Assembly (NCBI GenBank): GCA_964648335.1
Contig: CAZYLZ010000008.1
Coordinates: 1-62,256 of the forward strand
Length of the DNA: 62,256 nucleotides
Source: CAZYLZ01 sp964648335
GTDB lineage: Bacteria; Patescibacteriota; Minisyncoccia; Phycocordibacterales; UBA2100
Direction of reading: 5' to 3'
Of the stretch, positions 1 to 8,440 are shown one piece after another. Within the stretch, counting starts at the first letter, position 1. Each line of letters starts with the position of its first letter. Below the pieces are notes generated by a model. The model was not told the origin of the DNA, made no database searches, and saw only the letters and a program-made list of their open reading frames with translations. The position numbers were made by a program, and so were the translations under genes.

Positions 1-1002
1 TCAGGCAGCGACCAGCCGAAGGACAGCATGCTCATATTGCAGAACCAGATTCAGGACATGTCGCGGGCAATCGAGCACCGTCTCGGGGAGGGAACGAACC
101 GCATGTTCGACGGTATGCGCGCACAATCGGACCAGTCGCACAAACTCATGAGTACCATCAGTCGTCAGATGCGAGACCAGCTGCTGGAAGTCGTAAAAGG
201 GGTGTCGGAGACAAAAGAAAGTACTAAACAGGTGTTTACCATCGCCGAGCAACTGCAAAGCCTTGAGCGTGTGCTCAAAAACCAGAAGCAGCGTGGTAAT
301 CTCGGCGAATCCTCGCTCAACCTTATCTTGCAAAACGTCCTGCCGGTCGGACAGTTTCAGGCGCAGTACAAATTTCTTGATGGCGAGATCGTGGATATGG
401 TCGTCAAGACCAAGGATGGCATGCTGCCTATAGATTCGAAATTCCCACTCGAGAACTATCTACGCTTTATAGACGAGACCGACGACACGCGCCGGGAGCA
501 ATACCGCAAAGAGTTCAAGGCCGATGTTAAGAAACGCATCGACGAAACGTCCAAGTACATTCGACCAGGCGAAGGCACTATGCCGTTTGCGTTCATGTTT
601 ATTCCTGCAGAGGGTATCTTCCACGATCTGCTCAATGACACCTCGGTTGGTATATCGGCGAACGACCTCATCGAATATGCTTACAAGCAGAAGAATGTCA
701 TTATCGCGTCGCCGACAACTTTCCTCGCATACCTCCAGACCGTTCTCTTCGGTAATCAGCGTGCAAAGATTCAAGAAACCGCAGTTGATATCATAAAGAA
801 TGTCTCAGAGCTCTCAAAGCATCTGGCTGCATATCAAGAACACCACAACGCGCTCGGCAAATCGCTCTCGACGGTGGTAAATCACTACGATAAATCGAAC
901 AAGGCCTACAAGCAGATCGACAAAGACGTTGTCCGTATTACGCAAGAGTCGATGAATCTTTCGCTCGAACAGAGCGACAAGCCCCAACTCGAGCTTGAAT
1001 AG
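1..1002 (+). CDS. rmuC: RmuC-family DNA recombination protein (5' partial)
   Basis: The frame is open from the first base, so the N-terminus lies upstream of the window; 333 codons are visible. RmuC proteins are putative nucleases that limit recombination at inverted repeats, usually anchored by an N-terminal TM and coiled coil. Visible here are the end of the coiled coil (about residues 1-105) and then the RmuC core, with the family signatures GNLGE and DSKFPLENY and a PAEGIFHDLL-like segment. The C-terminus is complete and ends just before a bidirectional terminator. Family assignment is firm; the biochemical role is inferred from the family only. Confidence 0.9.
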   Translation, partial: SGSDQPKDSMLILQNQIQDMSRAIEHRLGEGTNRMFDGMRAQSDQSHKLMSTISRQMRDQLLEVVKGVSETKESTKQVFTIAEQLQSLERVLKNQKQRGNLGESSLNLILQNVLPVGQFQAQYKFLDGEIVDMVVKTKDGMLPIDSKFPLENYLRFIDETDDTRREQYRKEFKADVKKRIDETSKYIRPGEGTMPFAFMFIPAEGIFHDLLNDTSVGISANDLIEYAYKQKNVIIASPTTFLAYLQTVLFGNQRAKIQETAVDIIKNVSELSKHLAAYQEHHNALGKSLSTVVNHYDKSNKAYKQIDKDVVRITQESMNLSLEQSDKPQLELE

Positions 1003-1006
1003 AGAA

Positions 1007-1030
1007 ACCCCGGCTCGTGTGCCGGGGTCT
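1007..1030. terminator. Bidirectional intrinsic terminator between rmuC and the convergent gene
   Basis: An 8-bp stem ACCCCGGC/GCCGGGGT closes a 6-base loop (1015-1020). Read on the minus strand it is followed by TTTCT, on the plus strand by CTGCCTT. It sits between two convergent genes and could serve both. Confidence 0.7.
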
Positions 1031-1033
1031 GCC

Positions 1034-1675
1034 TTACCGCTTAAGCGGCTTTTTAACGAGGGCAAAGAGCATATTCACGACCAGCGCAGCAAGCGAACTG
1101 CATACCGCGATGATCACGTAGTGATGCCCGTTTGCGCCGATGGTCGCGACACCACTGACTGACTTGAATACCGGGTACGTGTCACCTAAAGCCCGTAGGC
1201 CGCGGAGTGTTGCGTCCCAGGTATGGGTCGCCGCGTCGAGTATGACAGCGTAGGTGCCAGGCGACCATAGGTCGACGAAGACCAGACAACTTACGAGCAC
1301 GAGCGATGCGGGCACGCTGCAGACGGCAATTATGAGTCGCTGCAGATTCGAGCGAGTGCTCCCGAGGGCTGCATTGAGCGGCATGCCTACAAGAACGCTC
1401 GCTATGAGTATTGCCGGTATCGAGACGAGCACGTGAGCCATGTTGGTGTGCGTTCGAATGCCATTGACCAAGAGTTGTCCGTAGTACCCGGTACCTGCCG
1501 CCTCCTTGAGGCCGGCGATTATTCGATCGCTCAGGCCCTTGATGCCTGTCACTAGCGGCTCGAGTTCTTTGGGGTACAGTGCGACGAGCACGAGAAATGC
1601 AAGGACAAGCCCGTAGCTAACCGCGCCGACCGTCGCCGAGACGGTTATCCTTCGAAAGAGGCCGAGGGGCCACAT
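1034..1675 (-). CDS. Polytopic membrane protein of unknown function
   Basis: 213 aa, not recognised. It has about four or five hydrophobic segments (roughly residues 12-34, 82-100, 113-135 and 185-207) separated by polar loops, and ends in a basic tail (KKPLKR). The start is chosen because AGGAGG lies 4 bases before the ATG on the minus strand, preceded by a TTGACA/TACTAG promoter. Nothing in the sequence suggests a substrate; it could be a small transporter-like or stress membrane protein, but that is a guess. It converges on rmuC and diverges from rplU. Confidence 0.7.
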   Translation of the reverse strand: MWPLGLFRRITVSATVGAVSYGLVLAFLVLVALYPKELEPLVTGIKGLSDRIIAGLKEAAGTGYYGQLLVNGIRTHTNMAHVLVSIPAILIASVLVGMPLNAALGSTRSNLQRLIIAVCSVPASLVLVSCLVFVDLWSPGTYAVILDAATHTWDATLRGLRALGDTYPVFKSVSGVATIGANGHHYVIIAVCSSLAALVVNMLFALVKKPLKR

Positions 1676-1705
1676 GAATCCTCCTGCGTTGTGACTCTGC
1701 TGTAA

Positions 1706-1735
1706 CTAGTAAATCACGATATATTGGTTTGTCAA
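1706..1735 (-). promoter_or_regulatory. Promoter of the 1034-1675 membrane protein gene
   Basis: Minus strand: TTGACA (1735-1730), 18-bp spacer, TACTAG (1711-1706). It gives a leader of about 24 bases that contains an AGGAGG site. A hairpin just upstream (1739-1755, stem ACCTCC/GGAGGT) is followed on the minus strand by CTTTTG, so it could insulate this promoter from antisense transcription. Confidence 0.5.
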
Positions 1736-1801
1736 AAGACCTCCCACTAGGAGGTGCGAGAAACGAGCTGACTGACCGGCACCTATCCAGTAGGGCGATA
1801 G

Positions 1802-1835
1802 GGCCCTTGCGCAGGGCCAAAATATGCGATATACT
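1802..1835 (+). promoter_or_regulatory. rplU promoter with inverted repeat over the -35 box
   Basis: TTGCGC (1807-1812), 17-bp spacer, TATACT (1830-1835). Transcription should begin near 1842, only about 7 bases before the rplU ATG, and there is no Shine-Dalgarno. An inverted repeat GGCCCT/AGGGCC (1802-1807 and 1813-1818) is centred on the -35 hexamer, an arrangement typical of an operator. No regulator is identified. Confidence 0.6.
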
Positions 1836-1848
1836 CCCACCCACATAT

Positions 1849-2169
1849 ATGTCAAAGATCGCAGTCATAGCAACGGGAGGCAAGCAGTACGTCGTGTCAC
1901 TCGGCGACGTTTTCGAGATCGAGAAACTCGAGGGCGTTACCAAAGTTGGCGAGAAGATTGTATTTAACGACGTTCTCCTTACCGACGACGGCGCAAAGAC
2001 CGCGGTAGGCGTTCCTACGGTAACAGGTGCATCTGTCGAGGCTGAGCTCGTTGAAGAAGGTCGTGGCGACAAGATAACTGTCGTTCGCTACAAGGCAAAG
2101 AGTCGCTACCACAAGAAGCGCGGTCACCGCCAGCCGTTCACCAAGGTCAAGATCACCAAAATCGCATAA
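1849..2169 (+). CDS. rplU: 50S ribosomal protein bL21
   Basis: 106 aa. The start at 1849 gives the family N-terminus MSKIAVIATGGKQY; the frame stays open upstream, but the promoter (-10 at 1830-1835) lies inside that extension and excludes it. The C-terminal signature (KYRRKRGH-type, here RYHKKRGHRQPFTKVKI) is present. bL21 binds 23S rRNA in the large subunit. In most bacteria rplU is followed directly by rpmA; here a terminator follows and rpmA lies about 47 kb away. Apparently transcribed alone from its own near-leaderless promoter. Confidence 0.97.
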   Translation: MSKIAVIATGGKQYVVSLGDVFEIEKLEGVTKVGEKIVFNDVLLTDDGAKTAVGVPTVTGASVEAELVEEGRGDKITVVRYKAKSRYHKKRGHRQPFTKVKITKIA

Positions 2170-2174
2170 CGAAG

Positions 2175-2200
2175 AAAGCGGGACGAGAGTCCCGCTTTTT
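2175..2200 (+). terminator. Intrinsic terminator after rplU
   Basis: A 10-bp stem AAAGCGGGAC/GTCCCGCTTT with GAGA loop, followed by T residues to 2200. It also overlaps the last bases of the convergent gene at 2199. Confidence 0.85.
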
Positions 2201-2471
2201 AGTAGGTGCGTAATCGGCAGTTGATGTACCACCCAAAGATGCCGAACAGCAGGATGATGCCGTTACCGACGAGAATAAACATGCTCGACCAAAAGCAAGT
2301 GCGGCCGACTACGCCACCTATGCCTGTCCCTGCAGGAATGAGAGTCGATATGCACCACAGTGCCAAGCCAAAGAGTAACCCTGGTGCGGCAATGATGCAT
2401 AGCGTGCTCCAGACCGGTAGTCGTTCCGGGTTCTCGTCGAACCCGCGATAGTTTGTGTTCCGTACGTTCAT
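2199..2471 (-). CDS. Small membrane protein of unknown function
   Basis: 90 aa. There are three hydrophobic stretches (about residues 20-44, 48-62 and 64-84) after a polar N-terminus, so it is probably a small integral membrane protein. The start has GGAGG 4 bases upstream. It is not recognised. It converges on rplU, and its stop overlaps the rplU terminator. Confidence 0.6.
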   Translation of the reverse strand: MNVRNTNYRGFDENPERLPVWSTLCIIAAPGLLFGLALWCISTLIPAGTGIGGVVGRTCFWSSMFILVGNGIILLFGIFGWYINCRLRTY

Positions 2472-2521
2472 GAGACCTCCGTGCTCGCACCAGTGTGCCA
2501 GAGAAAGCGTGCGCCGCCAAG

Positions 2522-3127
2522 CTAGCGCCTGTTCGAAAGTGCGTTTTTTATGGTCTCGGGATCGGCATATTCAAGTTCGCTCCCAGTAGAGAGACCGCGA
2601 CCGAGCGTCGTAACTCTCAGCGGAGTTCCTTCCTTGAGGATTCGTTCGACCTCGAGGGCCGTTAGGTCGCCTTCGGGATTGGCAGGAAGAGCGAGAATGA
2701 CCTCCGTCAACCCGTTTGTAAGACGCTCTTGGACTACTCGGTCGAAGTCTCTTTTACGAGGAAGTATGCTCTCGAGTGCCGAGAGCGGAAGCATCCCTCC
2801 GAGAACAAAATAGTGTCCGCGGTATGTGTGCGACCCTTCGACACTCATGAGATCGGCATCGCTAATAACAACCATGAGAAGTGATTGGTCGCGCTCGGTG
2901 TCGCGGCAGATGTCACAGCGCGACTGGGATCCTGCATGAAAACGCATGCAGTCCGGGCACTGCATGACGGTGTTCGCGATAGCCAAGATTTGCCGTGCCA
3001 GATCTTTGCGGATGGCAGGGGAGCTGCGTAGCAGGTAGTGAACGAAACGTCGGGACTGGCGTGGTCCAACGCCCGGAAACTTCTCGAAAAAGGCTGCCAG
3101 CTGCTCGAGTGCGTCCATATTAGACAC
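2522..3127 (-). CDS. recR: Recombination mediator RecR
   Basis: 201 aa, the usual RecR length. RecR acts with RecO/RecF to load RecA at single-strand gaps. The helix-hairpin-helix region (GVGPRQSRRF, residues 19-28), a four-Cys zinc finger (C57, C60, C71, C74), a Toprim domain (about 84-175) and the C-terminal GLSTGSELEYAD segment are all visible. In the Toprim first strand the family normally has a glutamate (VVE); here the sequence reads VVISDADL, so that acidic residue appears lost. The ATG overlaps the end of dnaB by 8 bases, so the two are co-transcribed. Confidence 0.95.
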   Translation of the reverse strand: MSNMDALEQLAAFFEKFPGVGPRQSRRFVHYLLRSSPAIRKDLARQILAIANTVMQCPDCMRFHAGSQSRCDICRDTERDQSLLMVVISDADLMSVEGSHTYRGHYFVLGGMLPLSALESILPRKRDFDRVVQERLTNGLTEVILALPANPEGDLTALEVERILKEGTPLRVTTLGRGLSTGSELEYADPETIKNALSNRR

Positions 3128-4529
3128 CCTCGACTACCGTCGATTGAAATTCCGCTCCGCCAAAGTTCTCGTTGGTGACGTCATCAAAACGCGTCTGGTT
3201 CTGCCAGAACTGCAGGTTTACGCTGCCTACGGGACCGTTGCGGTGCTTTGCCACGATGACCTCGACGGGAATCGATGCATTGGAAAAGTCGTCAAAGCCG
3301 TTGTTGTTGCTTTCGGACTCTTGATAACGCTTGTCTTTGTCTTCGCGATGAATGAACAGTACGACGTCGGCGTCTTGTTCGATGGAACCAGATTCGCGAA
3401 GGTCGGAGAGACGAGGCTTTCCCCCGCGTTGCTCTACGGCGCGTGACAACTGCGACAGAGCAAGGACCGGAACGTTAAGTTCACGTGCCATGCCCTTAAG
3501 CGCGCGTGATATCTCGGTAACTTGCGCCACCATCGAGTCGTAGTTCTTGGTGCCGCTGGTCGTGATGAGCTGAAGGTAGTCGATCACAATGAGTCCGAGA
3601 TCGCGTTCGTTCTTGAGACGGCGCGCGGTTGAGCGCATCTGGAGGACAGAGCTCGATGATTGGTCGTCGATATAGATAGGGGCCTCGTCGAGACTGGCGA
3701 TTGCGTTTTGGATATTGTGATAGTCCTGCTCGGTCAGCCGCTTGCCGGTGCGGAGCTTCCAGGCGTCTACGTTGGCTTGGGCCGAGAGCATGCGCTCGGT
3801 AAGCTGGCCTGAGCTCATTTCCAAAGAAAACACGCCGACGGAAACCTTGTGAATGGTCGCTGCACGGCGGGCGATATCGAGCGCAAGCGAGGTCTTTCCC
3901 ATAGACGGTCGTGCCGCGAGGATAATAAGGTCCGAGCGCTGTAGGCCGCCTAGCATGTTGTCGATCTGACGGAAGCCACTCGGTACGCCGCGCAGACCGC
4001 CGCCCTCATTTTGGAGCTTCTCGAGTCGCTCCCATGTCTCTTTTATAGACTCTTTCATCGAGATAAATTTACGCAACGAGGCCGAGTTTGTGATGCCAAA
4101 GACGCGCGCCTGCGCTTCTTCCATGACCTGCGCTATATCCCGATCTTCAGAGAACCCGAGATTGCCGATGTGCTCTGCCGCAGATATGAGCGACCGCAAT
4201 GTCGCTTTTGCCTGCACTACCTGCGCATAGAATGCGGCATTCGTGTGCGACGGCGCGGCACTCGCGAGCTCAGAAATGTACGAGGCGCCGCCGATGGCGT
4301 CGAGTGACTTTTTCTCTTTAAGCTTTGCCGAAAGTGTTACAAGATCGATCGGCTCGCCCTTGCCATAGAGCGCGACCATGGCGTCAAAGATAGTGCGGTG
4401 CTTGCTTGCGTAGAACGAGTCGGGGAAGACGGTGTCAGCCACGTCGTAGATGGCATTCTGATTGAGCATGATAGCTCCGAGGAGTGCGCGCTCTGCATCG
4501 AGGTCTTGTGGAGGTACGCGATCTGCCAT
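3120..4529 (-). CDS. dnaB: Replicative DNA helicase DnaB
   Basis: 469 aa, normal length. The N-terminal DnaB domain (about 8-105) is followed by the RecA-like helicase domain with Walker A ARPSMGKTS at 206-214, a LIVIDYLQL Walker B strand, the SGSIEQDADVV arginine-finger segment and a C-terminal KHRNGP motif. DnaB unwinds DNA at the replication fork. On the minus strand TAGAAT (4541-4536) lies 6 bases before the ATG, so the transcript should start at the A of the start codon; there is no Shine-Dalgarno. First gene of a dnaB-recR operon. Confidence 0.97.
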   Translation of the reverse strand: MADRVPPQDLDAERALLGAIMLNQNAIYDVADTVFPDSFYASKHRTIFDAMVALYGKGEPIDLVTLSAKLKEKKSLDAIGGASYISELASAAPSHTNAAFYAQVVQAKATLRSLISAAEHIGNLGFSEDRDIAQVMEEAQARVFGITNSASLRKFISMKESIKETWERLEKLQNEGGGLRGVPSGFRQIDNMLGGLQRSDLIILAARPSMGKTSLALDIARRAATIHKVSVGVFSLEMSSGQLTERMLSAQANVDAWKLRTGKRLTEQDYHNIQNAIASLDEAPIYIDDQSSSSVLQMRSTARRLKNERDLGLIVIDYLQLITTSGTKNYDSMVAQVTEISRALKGMARELNVPVLALSQLSRAVEQRGGKPRLSDLRESGSIEQDADVVLFIHREDKDKRYQESESNNNGFDDFSNASIPVEVIVAKHRNGPVGSVNLQFWQNQTRFDDVTNENFGGAEFQSTVVEGV

Positions 4530-4711
4530 CGCTCGATTCTATCACGGCATACGTCCGTCGACACCGGGCGCTCGAAAGCTTTGTGGTGTAATCTTGTGCC
4601 GCCCAGGTGTGGACAGGTATCCCAAAACTCAGTCCGGTACTGGAGGCATATCGACAAATCGGTTCCGAGCGCCTAGTATCCGCCCATTACGGGGGACTCA
4701 CCGACAAGCAT

Positions 4712-4740
4712 TTGACAAACTACCGTATGGCTGATACAAA
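4712..4740 (+). promoter_or_regulatory. Promoter of the sigma-region-4/HARE-HTH gene
   Basis: Consensus TTGACA (4712-4717), 17-bp spacer, TACAAA (4735-4740), giving a 45-base leader before the ATG at 4792 without an obvious Shine-Dalgarno. The rest of the 262-base interval 4530-4791 holds the dnaB promoter at its left end and no gene or structured RNA that I can recognise. Confidence 0.6.
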
Positions 4741-4791
4741 TTAGGACACGAGTAGCAATATCAAGCAATTAGTCATTTAACCACGTATCAC

Positions 4792-5814
4792 ATGGCCACA
4801 TTTTCACCCAGAACGATTACCAAAGAGCTTCTCGGCGGGCTGCCAGAGCGCTCTCGCGCTGTCATAGTCGGTCGATTCGGTCTCGGAAAGTCGGGTGAGA
4901 AGATGACCCTCGAGACGATAGGGCAGGAGTACGACATCACTCGCGAGCGCGTTCGCCAGATCGAAAGCCATGGCCTCTCTGCCATCAGGAAGTCTGACGC
5001 CTACGACAAGCATAAGGCGGCGTTTGCCGAGCTTGCGAAGGCCGTCAAGAACGTCGGTTCCATCGTCTCCGAAGAGATGCTCTTGGGCGAGCTTGCAAAG
5101 AACAAAACCGACCAAAACCATGTCTATTTCATGCTCGTAGTTGGAGAGCCCTTCACGCTCGAGAAAGAGGACAATTCGTTTGTACGACGCTGGCATGTCG
5201 ATGGTGAGCTCTCTGACCGCGTTCACGCGGCACTGGAGACTCTCCATGAGGCAGTTGACCCCGAGAATCTCATCCCCGAAGAAGAATTCATGTCGATTTT
5301 CACGAAACATCTCGAGGAGGCAGGAATCAAGCACAAGGATCCCAATTTCGTGAATCGTTGGCTTGGTCTTACTAAGAAGATCTCGCGCAATCCGCTCGGT
5401 GAATGGGGCCACACTGATTCGTCTCATGTTCGCGTCAAGAGCATGCGCGACTACGCATACTTGACGCTCCGTCGCCACGGCTCACCAATGCACTTCACGG
5501 AAGTGGCGCAGCAGATTGGCAAGCTCTTCGGAAAGAAGGCACACCCCGCAACCTGTCACAACGAGCTCATCAAGGACAAGCGATTCGTCTTGGTAGGCCG
5601 TGGTCTCTATGCGCTGTCCGACTGGGGTTACGCGCCAGGCGTCGTTCGTGATGTCGTGAAGGGCATCTTGTCCAAAGAGGGACCGCTTACCCGCGACGAG
5701 ATTATCGAACGAGTAAAGCGAGAGCGCTACGTCAAGAATGCGACAATCATCGTTAATCTTCAGGATCCTGTCTTCAAGCGAACTTCCGACGGCAAATACA
5801 CCTTGGCCAAATAA
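4792..5814 (+). CDS. Sigma-70 region 4-like / HARE-HTH domain regulator
   Basis: 340 aa. Residues about 35-68 form a sigma-70 region 4 helix-turn-helix (TLETIGQEYDITRERVRQIE), the part of a sigma factor that reads the -35 box. Regions 1-3 are missing, so it is not a complete sigma factor. Residues about 220-290 fit a HARE-HTH (RpoE-delta/ASXL-type winged helix, FTEVAQQI...GRGLYALSDWGY), and a second winged-helix-like stretch closes the protein (GPLTRDEIIERV...). It is cytoplasmic and probably modulates RNA polymerase or binds promoters. The function is inferred from domains only. It has its own promoter and a very strong terminator. Confidence 0.8.
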   Translation: MATFSPRTITKELLGGLPERSRAVIVGRFGLGKSGEKMTLETIGQEYDITRERVRQIESHGLSAIRKSDAYDKHKAAFAELAKAVKNVGSIVSEEMLLGELAKNKTDQNHVYFMLVVGEPFTLEKEDNSFVRRWHVDGELSDRVHAALETLHEAVDPENLIPEEEFMSIFTKHLEEAGIKHKDPNFVNRWLGLTKKISRNPLGEWGHTDSSHVRVKSMRDYAYLTLRRHGSPMHFTEVAQQIGKLFGKKAHPATCHNELIKDKRFVLVGRGLYALSDWGYAPGVVRDVVKGILSKEGPLTRDEIIERVKRERYVKNATIIVNLQDPVFKRTSDGKYTLAK

Positions 5815-5826
5815 ATAGGCTATCGA

Positions 5827-5865
5827 AACCAAAACCCGGTGCATACACACCGGGTTTTGGTTTTT
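5827..5865 (+). terminator. Strong intrinsic terminator
   Basis: A perfect 15-bp stem AACCAAAACCCGGTG (5827-5841) with its complement (5848-5862), a 6-base loop and a T-run. It insulates the regulator gene from the next gene. Confidence 0.9.
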
Positions 5866-5901
5866 AGCGAACTGAGGATTATCGAATGCTATTATAGGAC
5901 C

Positions 5902-7284
5902 ATGTCAGCGCATGGCGGATCAGGGGGAGGTGTCGTCGAGTCTACACTCAAGTTCGTGGGTGGTTTCGGCATATCCCAGATGGGTTTTGCGCTCGTGCTG
6001 TTTCTCATTGCAGGATCCATCGTCGCGAGTGTTCAGCCGGGCATAGTTACGACCCTGGTCTCGATCGTTTTTGCCTCTGCGCCGTTGTGGCTTCCTTTTT
6101 TCTTAGGAAACGCCCTCTGGAAGCTCTGGATACGTTACATCCGTACTATGTTCTGGGCAAAGCAGAAACGCACCATGCTCGAGATCAAAGTCCCGCGCGA
6201 GATCAGCAAATCGCCCAAGGCCATGGAACTCGTCATAAGCGGTATGCATATCGGTTCGCGCGAAGGAACGTTTGTTGATCGTAACTGGTACGGCAAGACG
6301 CGCCCGATGTTCTCGTTCGAGATTGTTTCTGACGGGGGACAGATAAGCTTTTACATATGGACCGAGCGCTTCTATAAAGAGCTCATCGAAGCACAGATCT
6401 ACGCACAGTACCCCGAGGTAGAGGTAAGTGAAGTCGAGGATTACGCACTCAAATTCCATTACGACGAAGACAAATACAACCTGTTCGGGTGCGACTATAC
6501 CTTGACCAGTCCGGACGTGTTGCCAATAAAGACATATATCGACTTTGGTCTCGACAAGGACCCGAAGGAGGAGTTTCGCATAGACCCGATGGCACATGTT
6601 ATGGAGACTTTGAGCACGCTCAAGCCAGGGGAGATGGGTTGGGTACAGATAATCGTGCAAGCAGATAAGGATCAGCGCCATAAGGCAGGTACGTGGTTTA
6701 CGACAGAGGCACGCTGGAAGAACGAGGCAAAGGAGATGATTGATGCCATACGTAAAGAGTCGAGCATTCCACCGGCAACTCCCGAGGGATTTGCGCGGTT
6801 TACGCCGCTCACAGAAGGCCAGACAGAAAAGATGAAAGCCATAGAACGCAGCATGGACAAACCGCAGTTCAGCACTGGAATGCGTTTCATCTACATTGCC
6901 GAGAAAGATAAGTTCCGCGGAATAAATATCACGACGTTCATAAACATGTTCAAACAATATAGCTCGAACGTCCATAACGGCTTCCGACCGTCGGGGTGGC
7001 TCGCGTCCTTCGATTACCCGTGGCAAGATTTTCGCGGCATACGTCAGGCAAAGGTAAAGAAGAAGCTGATCCATGCATACCAGATCCGCGAGTTCTTCTA
7101 TGCAGAATATGAGGCACCGCTCTACCCGTTCTACAGCAATCCGAGCGCGCATACTCACCCGTTCGTACTTACTGCCGAAGAATTGGCTACGCTTTTCCAC
7201 TTCCCATCATCGACGATCAAGGCCCCCGGCGTGCGCCGCATACCCGCAACCAAGGCCGAACCACCACCGAATCTTCCGATGTGA
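5902..7284 (+). CDS. Membrane protein resembling the non-ATPase part of CPR conjugation-type ATPases
   Basis: 460 aa. Two N-terminal hydrophobic segments (about residues 22-75) are followed by a large soluble domain of about 385 aa. The pattern FYKELIEAQIYAQYPEVE, a LKPGEMGWVQIIVQ strand and the closing EELATLFHFPSS resemble the membrane-proximal region of TraG/VirD4- or HerA-like ATPases in Patescibacteria (a DUF8128-type domain, from memory). No Walker A motif is present, so the ATPase must be elsewhere if the comparison holds. TATTAT (5890-5895) puts the transcription start on the ATG. The stop overlaps the possible GTG start of mltG, so they are translationally coupled. Confidence 0.6.
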   Translation: MSAHGGSGGGVVESTLKFVGGFGISQMGFALVLFLIAGSIVASVQPGIVTTLVSIVFASAPLWLPFFLGNALWKLWIRYIRTMFWAKQKRTMLEIKVPREISKSPKAMELVISGMHIGSREGTFVDRNWYGKTRPMFSFEIVSDGGQISFYIWTERFYKELIEAQIYAQYPEVEVSEVEDYALKFHYDEDKYNLFGCDYTLTSPDVLPIKTYIDFGLDKDPKEEFRIDPMAHVMETLSTLKPGEMGWVQIIVQADKDQRHKAGTWFTTEARWKNEAKEMIDAIRKESSIPPATPEGFARFTPLTEGQTEKMKAIERSMDKPQFSTGMRFIYIAEKDKFRGINITTFINMFKQYSSNVHNGFRPSGWLASFDYPWQDFRGIRQAKVKKKLIHAYQIREFFYAEYEAPLYPFYSNPSAHTHPFVLTAEELATLFHFPSSTIKAPGVRRIPATKAEPPPNLPM

Positions 7285-7286
7285 CC

Positions 7287-8340
7287 ATGACGAAGCTCAA
7301 AGACATCATCAAAAGGGCCGAGTCGGGCTACGACAATCTCGAGACCGCCTTCGAGGCCGTCGAAGAGAAGGCATACTCGCGTTGGGTGCGAGGACTTTCG
7401 CGTAATACGCGGCTCATATTCCTACTCGTGGTCCTCGCCATCGTATTTACCTACTCGCAAATGGTATCGCCTCCGTCTGACTTTCCGGTCGGAGAGATCT
7501 TTACCGTCAGCGCCGATAAACCGCTTTCGGACATTGCGCACGATCTCGAGGAGGCGCATGTCATAAAATCGGCGCTCGCGCTCCGTATTGTCGCGACCCT
7601 TATGGGCAACGAGCATACGATAATAGCGGGCGACTATCTGCTCAGATCACCTAAGAATGTCTACCAGGTCGCACGTGTCATAGCGGCAGGTACCTTCGGG
7701 CTCGAGCCAATCCGCATTCGCATACCCGAGGGTGCGACAGTTCGTCAGATGGGCGATCTGTTTGCCATAGCGCTGCCCAAGTTCGACAAGGAACATTTTC
7801 TCGAACGCGCATTGCCGATGGAAGGCTACCTCTTTCCCGATACGTATTTCTTTCTCGAGAATGCGAAGTCCGATCAGATCATCGACACAATGCATCAGAA
7901 CTTCCTCGCACACGTAAGCAGCATCCAAGACAAAATAGACACCTCAGGCTACACCCTCGACGAGATAGTCATCATGGCGTCGATCCTTGAGCGCGAAGCG
8001 CGCATATCGAAGGATCGTCAGATGATAGCGGGCGTACTATGGAACCGCCTTGCCAAGGGGATGCTCTTGCAGGCGGACGCGACGTTTCGATACATCAATG
8101 GCAAGGGTTCGTTTGATCTGACTAAACAAGATCTTGCAGGGGATTCGTTGTACAACACCTACAAGTACAAGGGCTTGCCACCGGGTGCAATCGGCTCACC
8201 GTCCCTCGATTCACTCACGGCTGCGGCGGCACCGATCAAGAACAACTACTTGTTTTACCTCGCGGATAACTCGGGAGTGACCCACTATGCCAAAACCTAC
8301 GCTGAGCACCTACGTTTTAAGCGCATGTACCTTGGGTCGT
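7287..8340 (+). CDS. mltG: Endolytic murein transglycosylase MltG (3' end in gap)
   Basis: MltG (YceG-like) cleaves nascent glycan strands in the peptidoglycan layer outside the membrane. A cytoplasmic N-terminus, one TM (about residues 42-58), a LysM-like region and the YceG domain with catalytic Glu in MASILERE (about residue 235) are visible. The ATG at 7287 is used here; a GTG at 7281 overlapping the previous stop is an alternative. The frame reaches the scaffold gap right after HYAKTYAEHLRF, which is where the family normally ends, so only a few residues should be missing. Confidence 0.93.
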
Positions 8341-8440
8341 NNNNNNNNNNNNNNNNNNNNNNNNNNNNNNNNNNNNNNNNNNNNNNNNNNNNNNNNNNNN
8401 NNNNNNNNNNNNNNNNNNNNNNNNNNNNNNNNNNNNNNNN
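8341..8440. other. Assembly gap (100 N) between mltG and mnmA
   Basis: Exactly 100 N, the conventional placeholder for a scaffold gap of unknown length. mltG is nearly complete to its left and mnmA lacks only a few N-terminal residues to its right, so the true missing sequence is probably short. Confidence 0.95.

Noticed and set aside
4530..4791. A tRNA or structured RNA between dnaB and the sigma-like gene
   Set aside because: A GGTTCCGAGC stretch recalls a T-arm, but no acceptor stem or anticodon arm can be folded around it.
6103..7200. A long open frame (365 codons) on the minus strand opposite the gene at 5902-7284
   Set aside because: The plus-strand frame has hydrophobic segments, coherent domain patterns and a fitting promoter and overlap with mltG; the minus frame is a shadow of its codon bias with no recognisable motif.
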